This document shows, piece by piece, positions 8,495 through 17,643 of a stretch of DNA of 64,000 nucleotides. The notes under the pieces were generated by a model. It saw only the letters and a program-made list of their open reading frames with translations, was not told where the DNA came from and did not search any database. The stretch is from Caldithrix sp. (GTDB taxonomy: Bacteria; Calditrichota; Calditrichia; Calditrichales; Calditrichaceae): the NCBI GenBank assembly GCA_020720405.1, contig DYOS01000003.1, positions 1-64,000 of the forward strand, read 5' to 3'. The position numbers and the translations under genes are program-made. Every line of letters begins with the position of its first letter. Position 1 is the first letter of the stretch.

Positions 8495-9490
8495 TTAGAA
8501 ACCAAAAACAAAGCCAAATCTGTGCAGATCGCCCAGATACTGATGGCGTTCATAGGCATAATCTATTTTAGCATCTATAGTATTCAGGTTTAACCCAACC
8601 CCGGCGCTGAAATTTTTATCATTCAATGTTGTATAACCAAGACGTAGTGCTAATGTATTTAAGGCGAGATATTCAACACCTGCTCCAAACATTTCAGACT
8701 GATCCGCCGGATTAATACCATCAAAACTGAGCACTATTTTTTGATTATCTGTATTAATCACGTCAATTGCAAATCCTAATTGCAGCTTTAGCGGTAATTG
8801 ATATTCTTCGGTTAAATATTCGGCCCGGCTATCCTCCTGTTGATTGATTTCATCCTTAAACACACGGGTTCTGAAAATGAGATCATCCCCGGTATATCTC
8901 AAATCCGGTCCAAAATTAGTAATAGCAAACCCAATTCTGAGGTTATTAAGTAACCCGGTGCGGTACATTCCGCCGATATCCATCGACCAGCCATTGGCTG
9001 ATAATTCGGCAATGTTTTGATTAATCACCTTAAAGGAAATTCCAGCCGAAAATTTATTTGAGATCTGGCGGCTATACGAGAGCCCGAAGGCATAATCGTT
9101 AGCATCATAGAATTCACCGGTGCCATCCGGAGCATCAACCGTTGTAATTTCAATATCTCCGCTTAATAAACCCATACCAAAAACACCAATAACACCATTC
9201 ATAAACGGTGTTGAAATAGCAAAATTTTCATAGGTCATATCCGCAAAATACTGCGTATGATTAAATCCAGCGTACACCTTATTGTTTAAGGTGGCCAAAC
9301 CAGCGGGATTCCAATATATCGCATCAAGACCTTCGGCAACTGCCGTATAAGCCGAACCCATTGAAATTGCCCGGAGACCGGAGCCAATTTGCATAAACTG
9401 TGCACCGGAAGATCCAATTCCAGCAAATAAGGAGCCGAAAGAGACAAGCAATAGCAGTGCACTTATATACGTAACAGATTTAGTTTTCAT
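8495..9490 (-). CDS. PorV/PorQ-family outer-membrane protein
   Basis: This 331-residue FadL-like beta-barrel has the family's start: signal peptide, then GAQFMQIGSGLRAISMGSAY followed by DAIYWNPAGLA. The rest is alternating aromatic strands ending in FGFVFGF. In Bacteroidetes, PorV acts as the shuttle that takes type IX substrates from the translocon to the attachment complex. That role here is inference from family membership and from its neighbours, two of which are large exported proteins with C-terminal sorting-like domains. The gene starts 15 nt after the upstream stop. Confidence 0.85.
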   Translation of the reverse strand: MKTKSVTYISALLLLVSFGSLFAGIGSSGAQFMQIGSGLRAISMGSAYTAVAEGLDAIYWNPAGLATLNNKVYAGFNHTQYFADMTYENFAISTPFMNGVIGVFGMGLLSGDIEITTVDAPDGTGEFYDANDYAFGLSYSRQISNKFSAGISFKVINQNIAELSANGWSMDIGGMYRTGLLNNLRIGFAITNFGPDLRYTGDDLIFRTRVFKDEINQQEDSRAEYLTEEYQLPLKLQLGFAIDVINTDNQKIVLSFDGINPADQSEMFGAGVEYLALNTLALRLGYTTLNDKNFSAGVGLNLNTIDAKIDYAYERHQYLGDLHRFGFVFGF

Positions 9491-9505
9491 TCTCGATTCT
9501 CCGTT

Positions 9506-12500
9506 TTATAGTATAACTGCAAATTTGCCAACTTTTTCTTCACCACTGTTCAGGTCTTTAATCTGATAGATATAAAGGCCACTGGCAATATCCAGTTCTT
9601 CACTATTCCGTAAATTCCACTGGTGATACCCGCTCGGATCCCCATTACCCTCATTGTGATGAATCGTGTTGATTAGAATTCCGGATGTGGTAAATATCAT
9701 GATCCGGCAGAGTTCCGGAAGGTGCGTGAATTTAACATGCTTGTTAAAACGATCCGAGTCCCATTGAGCTCTTACATAATACGGATTTGGCACCACCCGG
9801 ATTTCAGATAATTTATAGGCATCATCTGCCTTCAGTTCATGAAAAGCCTGAGTTGAGAACGTAAACCGATCAGACACTAAAAATGGTTTCAATGTTTTAA
9901 TTATAAACACATCACCCGGTTGAATAGGATCCGATGTATTATTCATGTTGATCTGCAGACCAAAAGCAAAATCATTAGTATTTCTATACTTCTCCCGCAT
10001 TACCCGGATGATCGAATTATGCTTTATTCCGGTTGTGATCAATGGGAAAGCATAGGCGGAGGCAGTCTTGTTTTTTGTCAGATTAGTGACATGCCAGGGA
10101 GATTTTGCACCATTTGGCAAGATAACCGGATCTCCGGTAAATGGTGAAGCCGTAACACTATCGACAAATTCAATCTGATAGTCAAAGGGTTGAGGTGTGC
10201 CTCCGATCTGACTAAAAGTAAATGATGATTCTTTGCCTTCTGCCCAGTCAAAATTTGCCGTATCGATGCTGGATGTACCAGGAGCGACCGCAGCCAGGTC
10301 GATTCCATAGAAAGAAACTGCAGCTTGTCCACTGACCAGGCCCAGGCTATCGACAACGATCGTATCGGCGCTGACATTTATAACACGCAGATATTGGGCA
10401 AGATTGGTTAAGGTATCAGAACCGATAAACTCAATTTCAAAATCCGCAGTGATCATCTTAAGGGGATTATGAATTTCCACCGTTACCTTTCCGGCACTTT
10501 CACCGGCTATTCTGGTAACTGAAGAAAGCTCCTCAAGGGTGCGGTCTACCGGAGTACCCCGTGGGATTACTACCGTACGGTTGGTAAACAGCGAACTCTC
10601 CAGACTGGGTAAGTTAATTGTAGGATCTCCCTGATCAAAAGCGGTGACGGAGTAAATATAAGTGATACCATTGATCAGCTTATCATCAATATGCACATAA
10701 TCTAAACCAAGTTGTTCTCCGATTGGCTCGCTTTCAAAGGTTTGTACCCTGAACACATCACCGACAGCCGGAGGTGAAGCAATGGGGTTTCCATCATCGT
10801 CGGTATCCACACCATCGGTAATTGAAATATAAACACCATCAAAGCTGATAAATTCTCCGGAGCGATAGGTGGCATCGTTAAAGGCAGCTAAAGTTTGGTG
10901 ATTTACAACTGTAAACCCTACTCCGTCCGTAACTGCAGTTTTATTGAAAGAATAGGCCTTTTGCTGATCTATATTGTAAACCAATAATTGCCGGCCGGGT
11001 AAGATCTGAATGGTATAAGTTGCTTGAATGTAAAAATTAGCAGCTTGCGCCGTAAATCCTTCAAATTTGATAGCAGAAAGTGAAGCACCCGAAGTATAGG
11101 CGACGGAAACATAGCGACCGGTTTCATTCCCGGAAACATCAAATTCAGCAATCGGTATATAGCCGTTTGGATAACGATCCAAATCCGTTGTAGCCGTTCC
11201 CCAGGATAACCCGTCATCGGAGCTGCGATAAACCCGGTAACCTTCGAAATCAATCTCCTGACTGGCCGGATCGGGTATTGTTTCTGAGAAATTATCCCAA
11301 CCCAGAATAACCCGTTTATCCCCTGGTTCTGCAACCAAATTTGGGGAAGGCGGTGCTTCAGGGCCGATATATGCATTGTTATAACGGTCAAGCGCCGCTA
11401 AAGTATTCGCCCGGACTTCGGCCAAACTGCCTCCGGCAACAACTGCTAAAGTGACTTCAACTGTTTCGCCAGGCTCCAGGGATATGTAAGGTCCTGATGC
11501 CGTTAACTGACGGACATCCTGGGGAATCGAAAAAATTTCATAACCACCTTTAGCCAGTTGCTGATATTTCAGATCATCCCGGCCGGAATTATCAACGTCG
11601 GCTTCATCCCCATCGATGGTCCAGGTTTGGAATCCGGTTAAGCCCAGTTCATTACCCAATGTATCATCCGGGGTTTTTAGAAAAACGGTTCCAATATACC
11701 CTGCTAAGGCCGGCCAACCTGCTTCCTGAAAATCGGAATCATAGGAATATCCCAAATTCAGATTTTCATCATAACCAATTAAATCGTCTGAAGCTTTACC
11801 CACATCATTATCCATAAAATAGCCAAAATAAACATCTTCAATAGGGAATTCATTCATGTTGGTTATTCTGTAATTCAAATAAATATAAGAATCGGTGCTC
11901 CAGGAATAGGTGCGTTGTTCAACCCGAATACCTAATGGCTCGGTATCATATTTATTCGTAAAAATGCAGGCCGCCTCTTTTTCTTCCCAATAATCTCCCC
12001 AGACGGTATAGGTGTCTTCATGTGATAAATAGTCACCTTTTGCAGGATCAAGCTGGAGATCGGAAAAACCCAGAGCACGACGCCTGGCATTGACTGAGGT
12101 ATCTGCATAAGCCCAGAGTTTTTGATAATCCGCCGCCGCCGGTACTCCCTTCTGTTTGAACAGAAAATCACCTTGCCCATCCATATCTTCCGGGATACGT
12201 TGGTTGGTCTGGTACAAATTACTCAGGGCACCCTGATCGGAATAATATGCAGCGGTCGCTACCCGAGGTTCTTTTATGGTTAGAGTATCATTGATCTGAA
12301 CTTCAACCATACCACCAACCCATAACCCGGCTGCCCAGGTATAAAACTGTTTACTGCCGCGCGGATACTCACCTGTTCTGCCATTTCCAGAGGTTAGACC
12401 GGAAGGCCATTCACCGGTATAACCGGTCCAGCCTACGGGTGGCTCAAAATATCCATTTTGACCTGTGTTCGAAATGGTATACACACCCAATTTTCCCGTT

Positions 12501-12673
12501 CCAATCCAGGATAACATAATCGGGACTGGTTGATCTTGTTCGCCTAAGGCTACTTTTTGGAAATAAATATTTGTATTCCCGAGAGTTCCGGCATCGGCCC
12601 GGCGATCCCGACCAAATACCAGATTTCCCAGAACCATAACTAATAAAAGGACAACTTGCAGATTTTTTAACAT
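9506..12673 (-). CDS. Very large secreted protein of the receptor/PorV cassette
   Basis: This 1055-residue exported protein has a hydrophobic start (LKNLQVVLLLVMVLGNLVFG). The N-terminal half, with many aromatic residues and acidic loops, includes TYSWSTDSYIYLNYRITN and YFGYFMDNDVG. Around 440-700 there is a fibronectin-III-like region (EAPPSPNLVAEPGDKRVILG, then YSVTAFDQGDP). The C-terminus, VVPNPYY through FTTSGILI to ASGLYIYQI, is a type A sorting-like fold without the full PNPFNP motif. It lies between a TonB receptor (32 nt upstream) and a PorV protein (15 nt downstream). Proteins of this layout recur next to such receptors in this phylum group. A role as surface partner of the receptor is inference. 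Confidence 0.75.
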   Translation of the reverse strand: MLKNLQVVLLLVMVLGNLVFGRDRRADAGTLGNTNIYFQKVALGEQDQPVPIMLSWIGTGKLGVYTISNTGQNGYFEPPVGWTGYTGEWPSGLTSGNGRTGEYPRGSKQFYTWAAGLWVGGMVEVQINDTLTIKEPRVATAAYYSDQGALSNLYQTNQRIPEDMDGQGDFLFKQKGVPAAADYQKLWAYADTSVNARRRALGFSDLQLDPAKGDYLSHEDTYTVWGDYWEEKEAACIFTNKYDTEPLGIRVEQRTYSWSTDSYIYLNYRITNMNEFPIEDVYFGYFMDNDVGKASDDLIGYDENLNLGYSYDSDFQEAGWPALAGYIGTVFLKTPDDTLGNELGLTGFQTWTIDGDEADVDNSGRDDLKYQQLAKGGYEIFSIPQDVRQLTASGPYISLEPGETVEVTLAVVAGGSLAEVRANTLAALDRYNNAYIGPEAPPSPNLVAEPGDKRVILGWDNFSETIPDPASQEIDFEGYRVYRSSDDGLSWGTATTDLDRYPNGYIPIAEFDVSGNETGRYVSVAYTSGASLSAIKFEGFTAQAANFYIQATYTIQILPGRQLLVYNIDQQKAYSFNKTAVTDGVGFTVVNHQTLAAFNDATYRSGEFISFDGVYISITDGVDTDDDGNPIASPPAVGDVFRVQTFESEPIGEQLGLDYVHIDDKLINGITYIYSVTAFDQGDPTINLPSLESSLFTNRTVVIPRGTPVDRTLEELSSVTRIAGESAGKVTVEIHNPLKMITADFEIEFIGSDTLTNLAQYLRVINVSADTIVVDSLGLVSGQAAVSFYGIDLAAVAPGTSSIDTANFDWAEGKESSFTFSQIGGTPQPFDYQIEFVDSVTASPFTGDPVILPNGAKSPWHVTNLTKNKTASAYAFPLITTGIKHNSIIRVMREKYRNTNDFAFGLQINMNNTSDPIQPGDVFIIKTLKPFLVSDRFTFSTQAFHELKADDAYKLSEIRVVPNPYYVRAQWDSDRFNKHVKFTHLPELCRIMIFTTSGILINTIHHNEGNGDPSGYHQWNLRNSEELDIASGLYIYQIKDLNSGEEKVGKFAVIL

Positions 12674-12704
12674 TCATTTCTCCTTTATAACCGGATCAAT
12701 AGAA

Positions 12705-15698
12705 TTAGAATTTTATCATCATTCCCAATTGTATTATGCGTGGCATCCCATAATTAGCCGGATTATTGACAAAGCTTTTCCATCCTGCCAGATCCGCATT
12801 ATACATGTCATAAGCAGATTCATAACCCCACTTTTTGTAATCGGCATAAGTACCCAAATTTTCCGGATCCCAAATTGGCTTATATCCATTATCATCCGGC
12901 TTCCCTGTGAGACCATAAATGTTAACCACATTAAGCACATCAAAAACATTACGAACATCAAGAAAGAAATCGAGTTCTATGTTTTTCCAGGATTTAAAAT
13001 ATTTATCTATACGCATATCAAGCCGGTTTTGTGATGGCAGCCTGCCGGAGCCGACTTCCAACGGATTCCCTTTGCTATCAACCGGTGTATAGGCCGAACC
13101 AGTATTAAAAGTAAAGAAGAAATTGGTATTTAAATCTTGCAGCGGTTTTATGCCAAATATCTGTGGCCCGGCATTTTGTGGGATATAATAATTAAGCCGG
13201 GCTTTAATATCATGGGTTATGTCGAAATCTAAAGGATATTCCTTCCGTGGTAGCTCGCTGTCTGAATTCAGGAAAAGATAATAAAAATCACGGCTGTCGC
13301 TTCCTGTACCCTTAGCATCGGTATAACCATAAGACAGGGAGCCGGAAAGAAGCCCGAAATGTTTACGCAGTTCGATTTCAAAACCCTTAACTTTCGCGAA
13401 GTCATTAATTTTATAGATAGTATAAGAAGCAAATGTGTTGTCAAAGATGGTATTTACATTATCTGTACTTAAGAGATTTTGCACATCTTTATAATATGTA
13501 TTTAATTTCAGCGAAACATCCGGATTGATGGCAGTTTCAAAACCTGCCTCATAAGCGGTTTCCTTTTGCGGTGGCAAGTTTGGATTACCTATCAGAGGAA
13601 CACCATTGGTGATATCTGAATTCAGGTTTTGGAATAGATCGGAAAGATCTACATTCTGGAAAAACTGACCGTAATGAATATACATCTTGGAAGTGGCTGA
13701 CATGGCGAAAGCAATACCAAGTCGAGGACTAATTTGCCATTTAGGCGGTGTTTTTTCCATCCCGGCATCCAGATTATTCAGATCAATCGGATGAATGGCA
13801 TCCGGATCAAAATAGTCATACCGAAGCCCAGCATTAATAGATAAATCATCATAGTCAAATTTATCCTGTATATAAAAGGCTAGGCTGAGTGGGGTTTTTG
13901 AGTAGGTATCAAAATAAGGTTTATTATTTAAAAATTGAATATCCGTATAATTCAGATCGTAATAACGTGCAAAGCCACCAACTTTCATCAGATTATGCCG
14001 GTTAAACTGGCTTGAAAATGCTAATTCGGCTGTATAATTCTTATTATTGCGATCATGCCAACGTGGGGTGTAATTCAAAATAAAATTACCAAGAACATCT
14101 CTGGGATATGGAAAGGCAAATACATCAATATCTCCGAAATAATCATAATCTTCATAATCAGAATTTTCAGGATCACTTAGAAAAGTATTGTAATTACCGA
14201 TATTAAACTCCCGGAAAGCCAGTTGGCCATTTTCAGCAATATACCAATCACCGGTATTAAACTCCCGATTATCATAAGCTTCTTCCTGCAATTTGATGTC
14301 AAGCCATTTCCATTCACCATTAACAAGCGAAACATAAGGGCGACCATCTGAGGTTTTGGCTTTATTCGAGTAAAAATGATAAAACGCCTCCTCTTCACTC
14401 ATACCGGTAAATTCTCCGGTTTGCCGATTATACCAACCCTGATCTTCAGCTTCTTTTACCCAGGCCAAACTGGTACTGAGTCCTTTCCAGTCAGAAAAAT
14501 GGGCACCATTTTGAGGAGAATAACGTTGAAAGTTTTGGAATCTGGTCAATGTTAGTTCGTACCAGGTGGTTGGGGATAAGGTATGAGTCATAACCAGACT
14601 GAATCTGTTATCTCCGGCTTTATTCCCGACACCCTGGTTTAACCAATAAGGGTTTGCCGATACGCCATGACTGTACCATTTTTCATCACGCTGTGTAAAG
14701 CTGCCGTTTAACTGGAATTTTAAAACCGAGCGGATTGGTTCAAGATGTAATTTGGCGGTTGAATTCAATTGCTGCTGATCATTGTGACTCTGCCTGAATA
14801 TAGACGGATTTCGGTCATCTGTCGCCAGATAACTAACTTGAGTATAAAAACTTCCGCCATATTTTTTTAAACCAGGCAATGGTCCATCCAGGCTGGCAAA
14901 ATACTTATTGTACCCCCAGTCATAATCCGATCCCTGAAACATAACATCTGAGGTTGCTTCGAATTGGGCAGAAAATTTTTCCTTGTTCCCGGATTTGGTC
15001 ACAATTTGGACAATACCTGACATCGATTCACCATATTCTGAATTGAAGCCACCGGACAAAATATTAATCTGTTCGATAGCATTATTATCCAGGTTGACAC
15101 CTGCGGTTCCAACAAAGGGATCATTTGAATTAACACCATCCACATAATAAACAATTTCGTTATTACGACCGCCACGGATATGAATCCCACCAGATCGCCT
15201 ACTTCTCCCGGTCTCAACTGCACCAATCTGCTGAGCTATAACCTGATTAAAATTGGAAACCGGGCTATGCCGGATTTCTTCACTGGTGATCTCCTTAACT
15301 GAGGCGGTTACATCTCTTTGGATAATCTGTTTTTCAGCGGTAACCTCAATAACATCACCTTCAATGTACTGCGTTTTCATTTCCACGTTGACCGTTGTGC
15401 TATAATCAGGCTTAATCTTTACCTGATTTACTTTATTCACGGTATAACCAATATAGGAAAAGGTTAAATTATATGTTCCGGTAGGAATATTTAATATCTG
15501 ATAGAAGCCATCCTGATCGGTTGAAGCACCTAAAAAAGTATCATCAACAATAACATTGACACCAACCAATACTTCCCCGGTTTCCTTATCTTTCACCATG
15601 CCGGCTATTTTCCCTGAGATACGGCTGTTTTGCGCAACGGCGACTGTGATCAATAGGAAAAACAGTATACTTATATATTGTAGCTTTAAACGAACCAT
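12705..15698 (-). CDS. TonB-dependent outer-membrane receptor with carboxypeptidase-regulatory-like N-domain
   Basis: This 997-residue protein is of the same class as the receptor at 171-3131. After a signal peptide (ending near VAVAQ) comes a carboxypeptidase-regulatory-like domain (about 28-115, GMVKDKETGEVLVGVNVIVD). The plug (about 120-240) has IHIRGGRNNEIVYYVDGVNS, and the barrel ends in GMMIKF. The start is certain: AAAGGAGGTGGC stands directly before ATG. It opens a four-gene unit (receptor, 1055-residue secreted protein, PorV type, type IX cargo) that ends at the terminator at 6316. The substrate cannot be inferred; the nearby genes give no nutrient clue. A leader of up to 240 nt precedes it. 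Confidence 0.93.
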   Translation of the reverse strand: MVRLKLQYISILFFLLITVAVAQNSRISGKIAGMVKDKETGEVLVGVNVIVDDTFLGASTDQDGFYQILNIPTGTYNLTFSYIGYTVNKVNQVKIKPDYSTTVNVEMKTQYIEGDVIEVTAEKQIIQRDVTASVKEITSEEIRHSPVSNFNQVIAQQIGAVETGRSRRSGGIHIRGGRNNEIVYYVDGVNSNDPFVGTAGVNLDNNAIEQINILSGGFNSEYGESMSGIVQIVTKSGNKEKFSAQFEATSDVMFQGSDYDWGYNKYFASLDGPLPGLKKYGGSFYTQVSYLATDDRNPSIFRQSHNDQQQLNSTAKLHLEPIRSVLKFQLNGSFTQRDEKWYSHGVSANPYWLNQGVGNKAGDNRFSLVMTHTLSPTTWYELTLTRFQNFQRYSPQNGAHFSDWKGLSTSLAWVKEAEDQGWYNRQTGEFTGMSEEEAFYHFYSNKAKTSDGRPYVSLVNGEWKWLDIKLQEEAYDNREFNTGDWYIAENGQLAFREFNIGNYNTFLSDPENSDYEDYDYFGDIDVFAFPYPRDVLGNFILNYTPRWHDRNNKNYTAELAFSSQFNRHNLMKVGGFARYYDLNYTDIQFLNNKPYFDTYSKTPLSLAFYIQDKFDYDDLSINAGLRYDYFDPDAIHPIDLNNLDAGMEKTPPKWQISPRLGIAFAMSATSKMYIHYGQFFQNVDLSDLFQNLNSDITNGVPLIGNPNLPPQKETAYEAGFETAINPDVSLKLNTYYKDVQNLLSTDNVNTIFDNTFASYTIYKINDFAKVKGFEIELRKHFGLLSGSLSYGYTDAKGTGSDSRDFYYLFLNSDSELPRKEYPLDFDITHDIKARLNYYIPQNAGPQIFGIKPLQDLNTNFFFTFNTGSAYTPVDSKGNPLEVGSGRLPSQNRLDMRIDKYFKSWKNIELDFFLDVRNVFDVLNVVNIYGLTGKPDDNGYKPIWDPENLGTYADYKKWGYESAYDMYNADLAGWKSFVNNPANYGMPRIIQLGMMIKF

Positions 15699-15732
15699 GC
15701 CACCTCCTTTGGTGTCGTAAAACTTAGTTAAA

Positions 15733-15789
15733 TTAAAAATTGCCTGATTGCAACGATTCTATTTCGGTGCTCTCTATTCCCATAGTCAT
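15733..15789 (-). CDS. Possible 18-residue leader peptide before the TonB receptor
   Basis: A frame of 18 codons (MTMGIESTEIESLQSGNF) starts 4 nt after an AGGAG Shine-Dalgarno and stops 34 nt before the receptor start. It lies in the leader of the receptor gene, as the two-codon frame does in the other receptor's leader. No homologue is recognised. It may be an upstream regulatory peptide or chance. The rest of the gene-free stretch (15790-15938) is very A+T rich and shows no clear promoter. Confidence 0.3.
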   Translation of the reverse strand: MTMGIESTEIESLQSGNF

Positions 15790-15938
15790 TGATCTCCTAG
15801 ACAAACAGATTACATACAATGTTTATAGTGAATATAATAAAATAATAAACAATAATTTAAAAACAAATATTAAAACTGGTAAATTGTTCCGTTTACTGTA
15901 CACAAACCTTTAATATTGAACAGGTAATATATAACCAA

Positions 15939-16274
15939 TCATATTGCATCTGGATAGATCAAAGCAATCTTGTTCAGATCCTCATCCGATAAAAAATCAA
16001 ATTCCACACCGGCTTGAAATTTGTCACCCGAAACCGGGCTGCAGTTCCTGACTGTCCCCTGCACTTTGAGCAGTTCATTTCCTATTCCAATCGTCAACTG
16101 GACCATAGCGCCAATTTCAAACTTAAACCCGGCTTGCAGCGAGATGCCGGTCCGGCTTAAGTCACGAGAGAGTATCATTCCTTCATTAAGCACCTTTCCG
16201 GTATCATCCAGAAGCCGGTAAGAAACAAAATTCTGCGTATCAATTCTTGATGCACTTCGCCCTTCAAACTTCAT
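15939..16274 (-). CDS. PilZ-domain protein
   Basis: This 111-residue single-domain protein has the two c-di-GMP-binding signatures of PilZ. An arginine motif lies near the N-terminus (RSASRID) and DLSRTGISL lies about 35 residues later, the D/NxSxxG element. It is therefore probably a cytoplasmic c-di-GMP receptor. I start it at the ATG at 16274; the longer frame to 16310 would run far into the gene before it, whose end it already overlaps by 11 nt. It is the last gene of a group with a small unknown protein and a GDP-mannose synthesis enzyme. Control of surface-polysaccharide production would fit, but that is inference. Confidence 0.8.
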   Translation of the reverse strand: MKFEGRSASRIDTQNFVSYRLLDDTGKVLNEGMILSRDLSRTGISLQAGFKFEIGAMVQLTIGIGNELLKVQGTVRNCSPVSGDKFQAGVEFDFLSDEDLNKIALIYPDAI

Positions 16275-16560
16275 AGGACCCTGCCTCCTCCAGATTTGAA
16301 AAGTCAACATACTCCTGAAGCAATTTTTTTGCTGCTTCAGATAAACTTTCCTGCGAAATACCCAGTTCGGTCAGTTCTTTAAAGATCAGACCGATATTTA
16401 TTTTAGACGATAACTTTCGGTTTAAACAGAAAATCCGGTCATTATAATATTTAACCAAACCAGACCTGAATTCGCCGCGGTCTTTCCGGACGAGCACATT
16501 TTCTTCCTCCAGCAGGCCGAGCATTTCTTTCAGTATGGAATCATAATCGTAAGCTGCCAT
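16264..16560 (-). CDS. Small helical protein of unknown function
   Basis: I do not recognise this 98-residue protein. It starts at the ATG at 16560, overlapping the preceding stop by one base (TAATG). It has no signal peptide or membrane segment. It is charged and mostly helical by composition (SILKEMLGLLEEENVLVRKD, then SLSEAAKKLLQEYVDFSNLE). It sits directly upstream of, and overlapping, a PilZ gene. The other PilZ gene in the window (52610) is likewise preceded by an overlapping small unknown gene, though I see no clear sequence likeness between the two. Confidence 0.65.
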   Translation of the reverse strand: MAAYDYDSILKEMLGLLEEENVLVRKDRGEFRSGLVKYYNDRIFCLNRKLSSKINIGLIFKELTELGISQESLSEAAKKLLQEYVDFSNLEEAGSYEV

Positions 16561-17636
16561 TATAACCACTGATTCAGGTTTTTTCGTTTAAGTATGTCCA
16601 CCAGGTCTTTTACCCGCTGAGATTCATCTTTTCTGCAGATTAATAAGGTGTCATCAGTTTCCACGACCACCAGGTTTTCAATCCCGATAGCCGATACAAC
16701 TTTCTTGTTTGTATAAAAAAAGTTGTTGGCTGCATCCAGAGTTACAGCCTGACCACCATTAACCACATTCCCATGAGCGTCTTTCGGAGAGATATTATAC
16801 ACAGCTTCCCACGAGCCGACATCGTTCCACTCAAAATCGGCTGCAATTACACAGACCTGTTCAGCAACTTCCATTATCCCAAAATCGATGGAAACGGCCC
16901 GGATGCCTGAATAAACATCAAGAATTGCATTATTCTGTTCAGGGGTATCGAGTGAGGTAACCATTCCCCGGAATAACTCTGCGTGTTCCGGCAGATGATT
17001 TTCAAATTCATTTAAAATCGAGGCTACAGACCAGATAAACATACCACTATTCCAGAAAAAATCACCGGAATGAAGAAATCTTTCAGCGGCTTCGCGATTC
17101 GGTTTCTCAGCAAATGTTTTCACACTGAATATATCTGTAGCATTAACAGTGGCTTTTAAATGATTACGCTGAATATAACCATAACCGGTCTCCGGGTAGG
17201 TCGGCTTTACGCCTAAAGTGATCAGACAGCTCGATTTTCCGGCATATTCAACTGCGGCAAGAATGGTTTTCCTGAACAAATCATCATTTTTAATAAGGTG
17301 ATCTGCCGGCAGGACAACCATTATTTCAGCCTTACCGGCCCTTTTTTCGATTAAGGATGCCGCCAGGCCGATGCACGGTGCAGTATTCCGGCCAAATGGC
17401 TCACCAATAATATTTTCTTGCGGCACTTCGGGCAGTTCATTCCGCACCGCGGCAACCAGATTGGTGTTTGTGACAACAATAATCTTTTCGGCCTGGGCAA
17501 TTGGCCGTATACGCTCGAAAGTCATGCGCAACATACTGCTCTCACCCAGCAGATTAAGCAACTGTTTGGGTTTATCAGCACGACTCAACGGCCAGAATCG
17601 TGAACCAACCCCACCAGCCATAATGACAAAATACAT
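16560..17636 (-). CDS. manC: Mannose-1-phosphate guanylyltransferase
   Basis: This enzyme joins GTP and mannose-1-phosphate to give GDP-mannose for glycan synthesis. The nucleotidyltransferase signature is complete: MAGGVGSRFWPLSRADKPKQ at the N-terminus. It is followed by the GEPFGRNTAPCIGLAA motif, the acceptor-site FAEKPN and WNSGMFIW, and ends near residue 358. It therefore lacks the C-terminal isomerase domain of bifunctional ManC/AlgA enzymes. I prefer ATG 17636, which has GGAG 10 nt upstream; a start at 17657 would overlap the previous gene by 14 nt and is also possible. GDP-mannose from here could feed the polyprenyl-phosphate mannose synthase at 37880-38605. Confidence 0.9.
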   Translation of the reverse strand: MYFVIMAGGVGSRFWPLSRADKPKQLLNLLGESSMLRMTFERIRPIAQAEKIIVVTNTNLVAAVRNELPEVPQENIIGEPFGRNTAPCIGLAASLIEKRAGKAEIMVVLPADHLIKNDDLFRKTILAAVEYAGKSSCLITLGVKPTYPETGYGYIQRNHLKATVNATDIFSVKTFAEKPNREAAERFLHSGDFFWNSGMFIWSVASILNEFENHLPEHAELFRGMVTSLDTPEQNNAILDVYSGIRAVSIDFGIMEVAEQVCVIAADFEWNDVGSWEAVYNISPKDAHGNVVNGGQAVTLDAANNFFYTNKKVVSAIGIENLVVVETDDTLLICRKDESQRVKDLVDILKRKNLNQWL

Positions 17637-17643
17637 TGATGAT

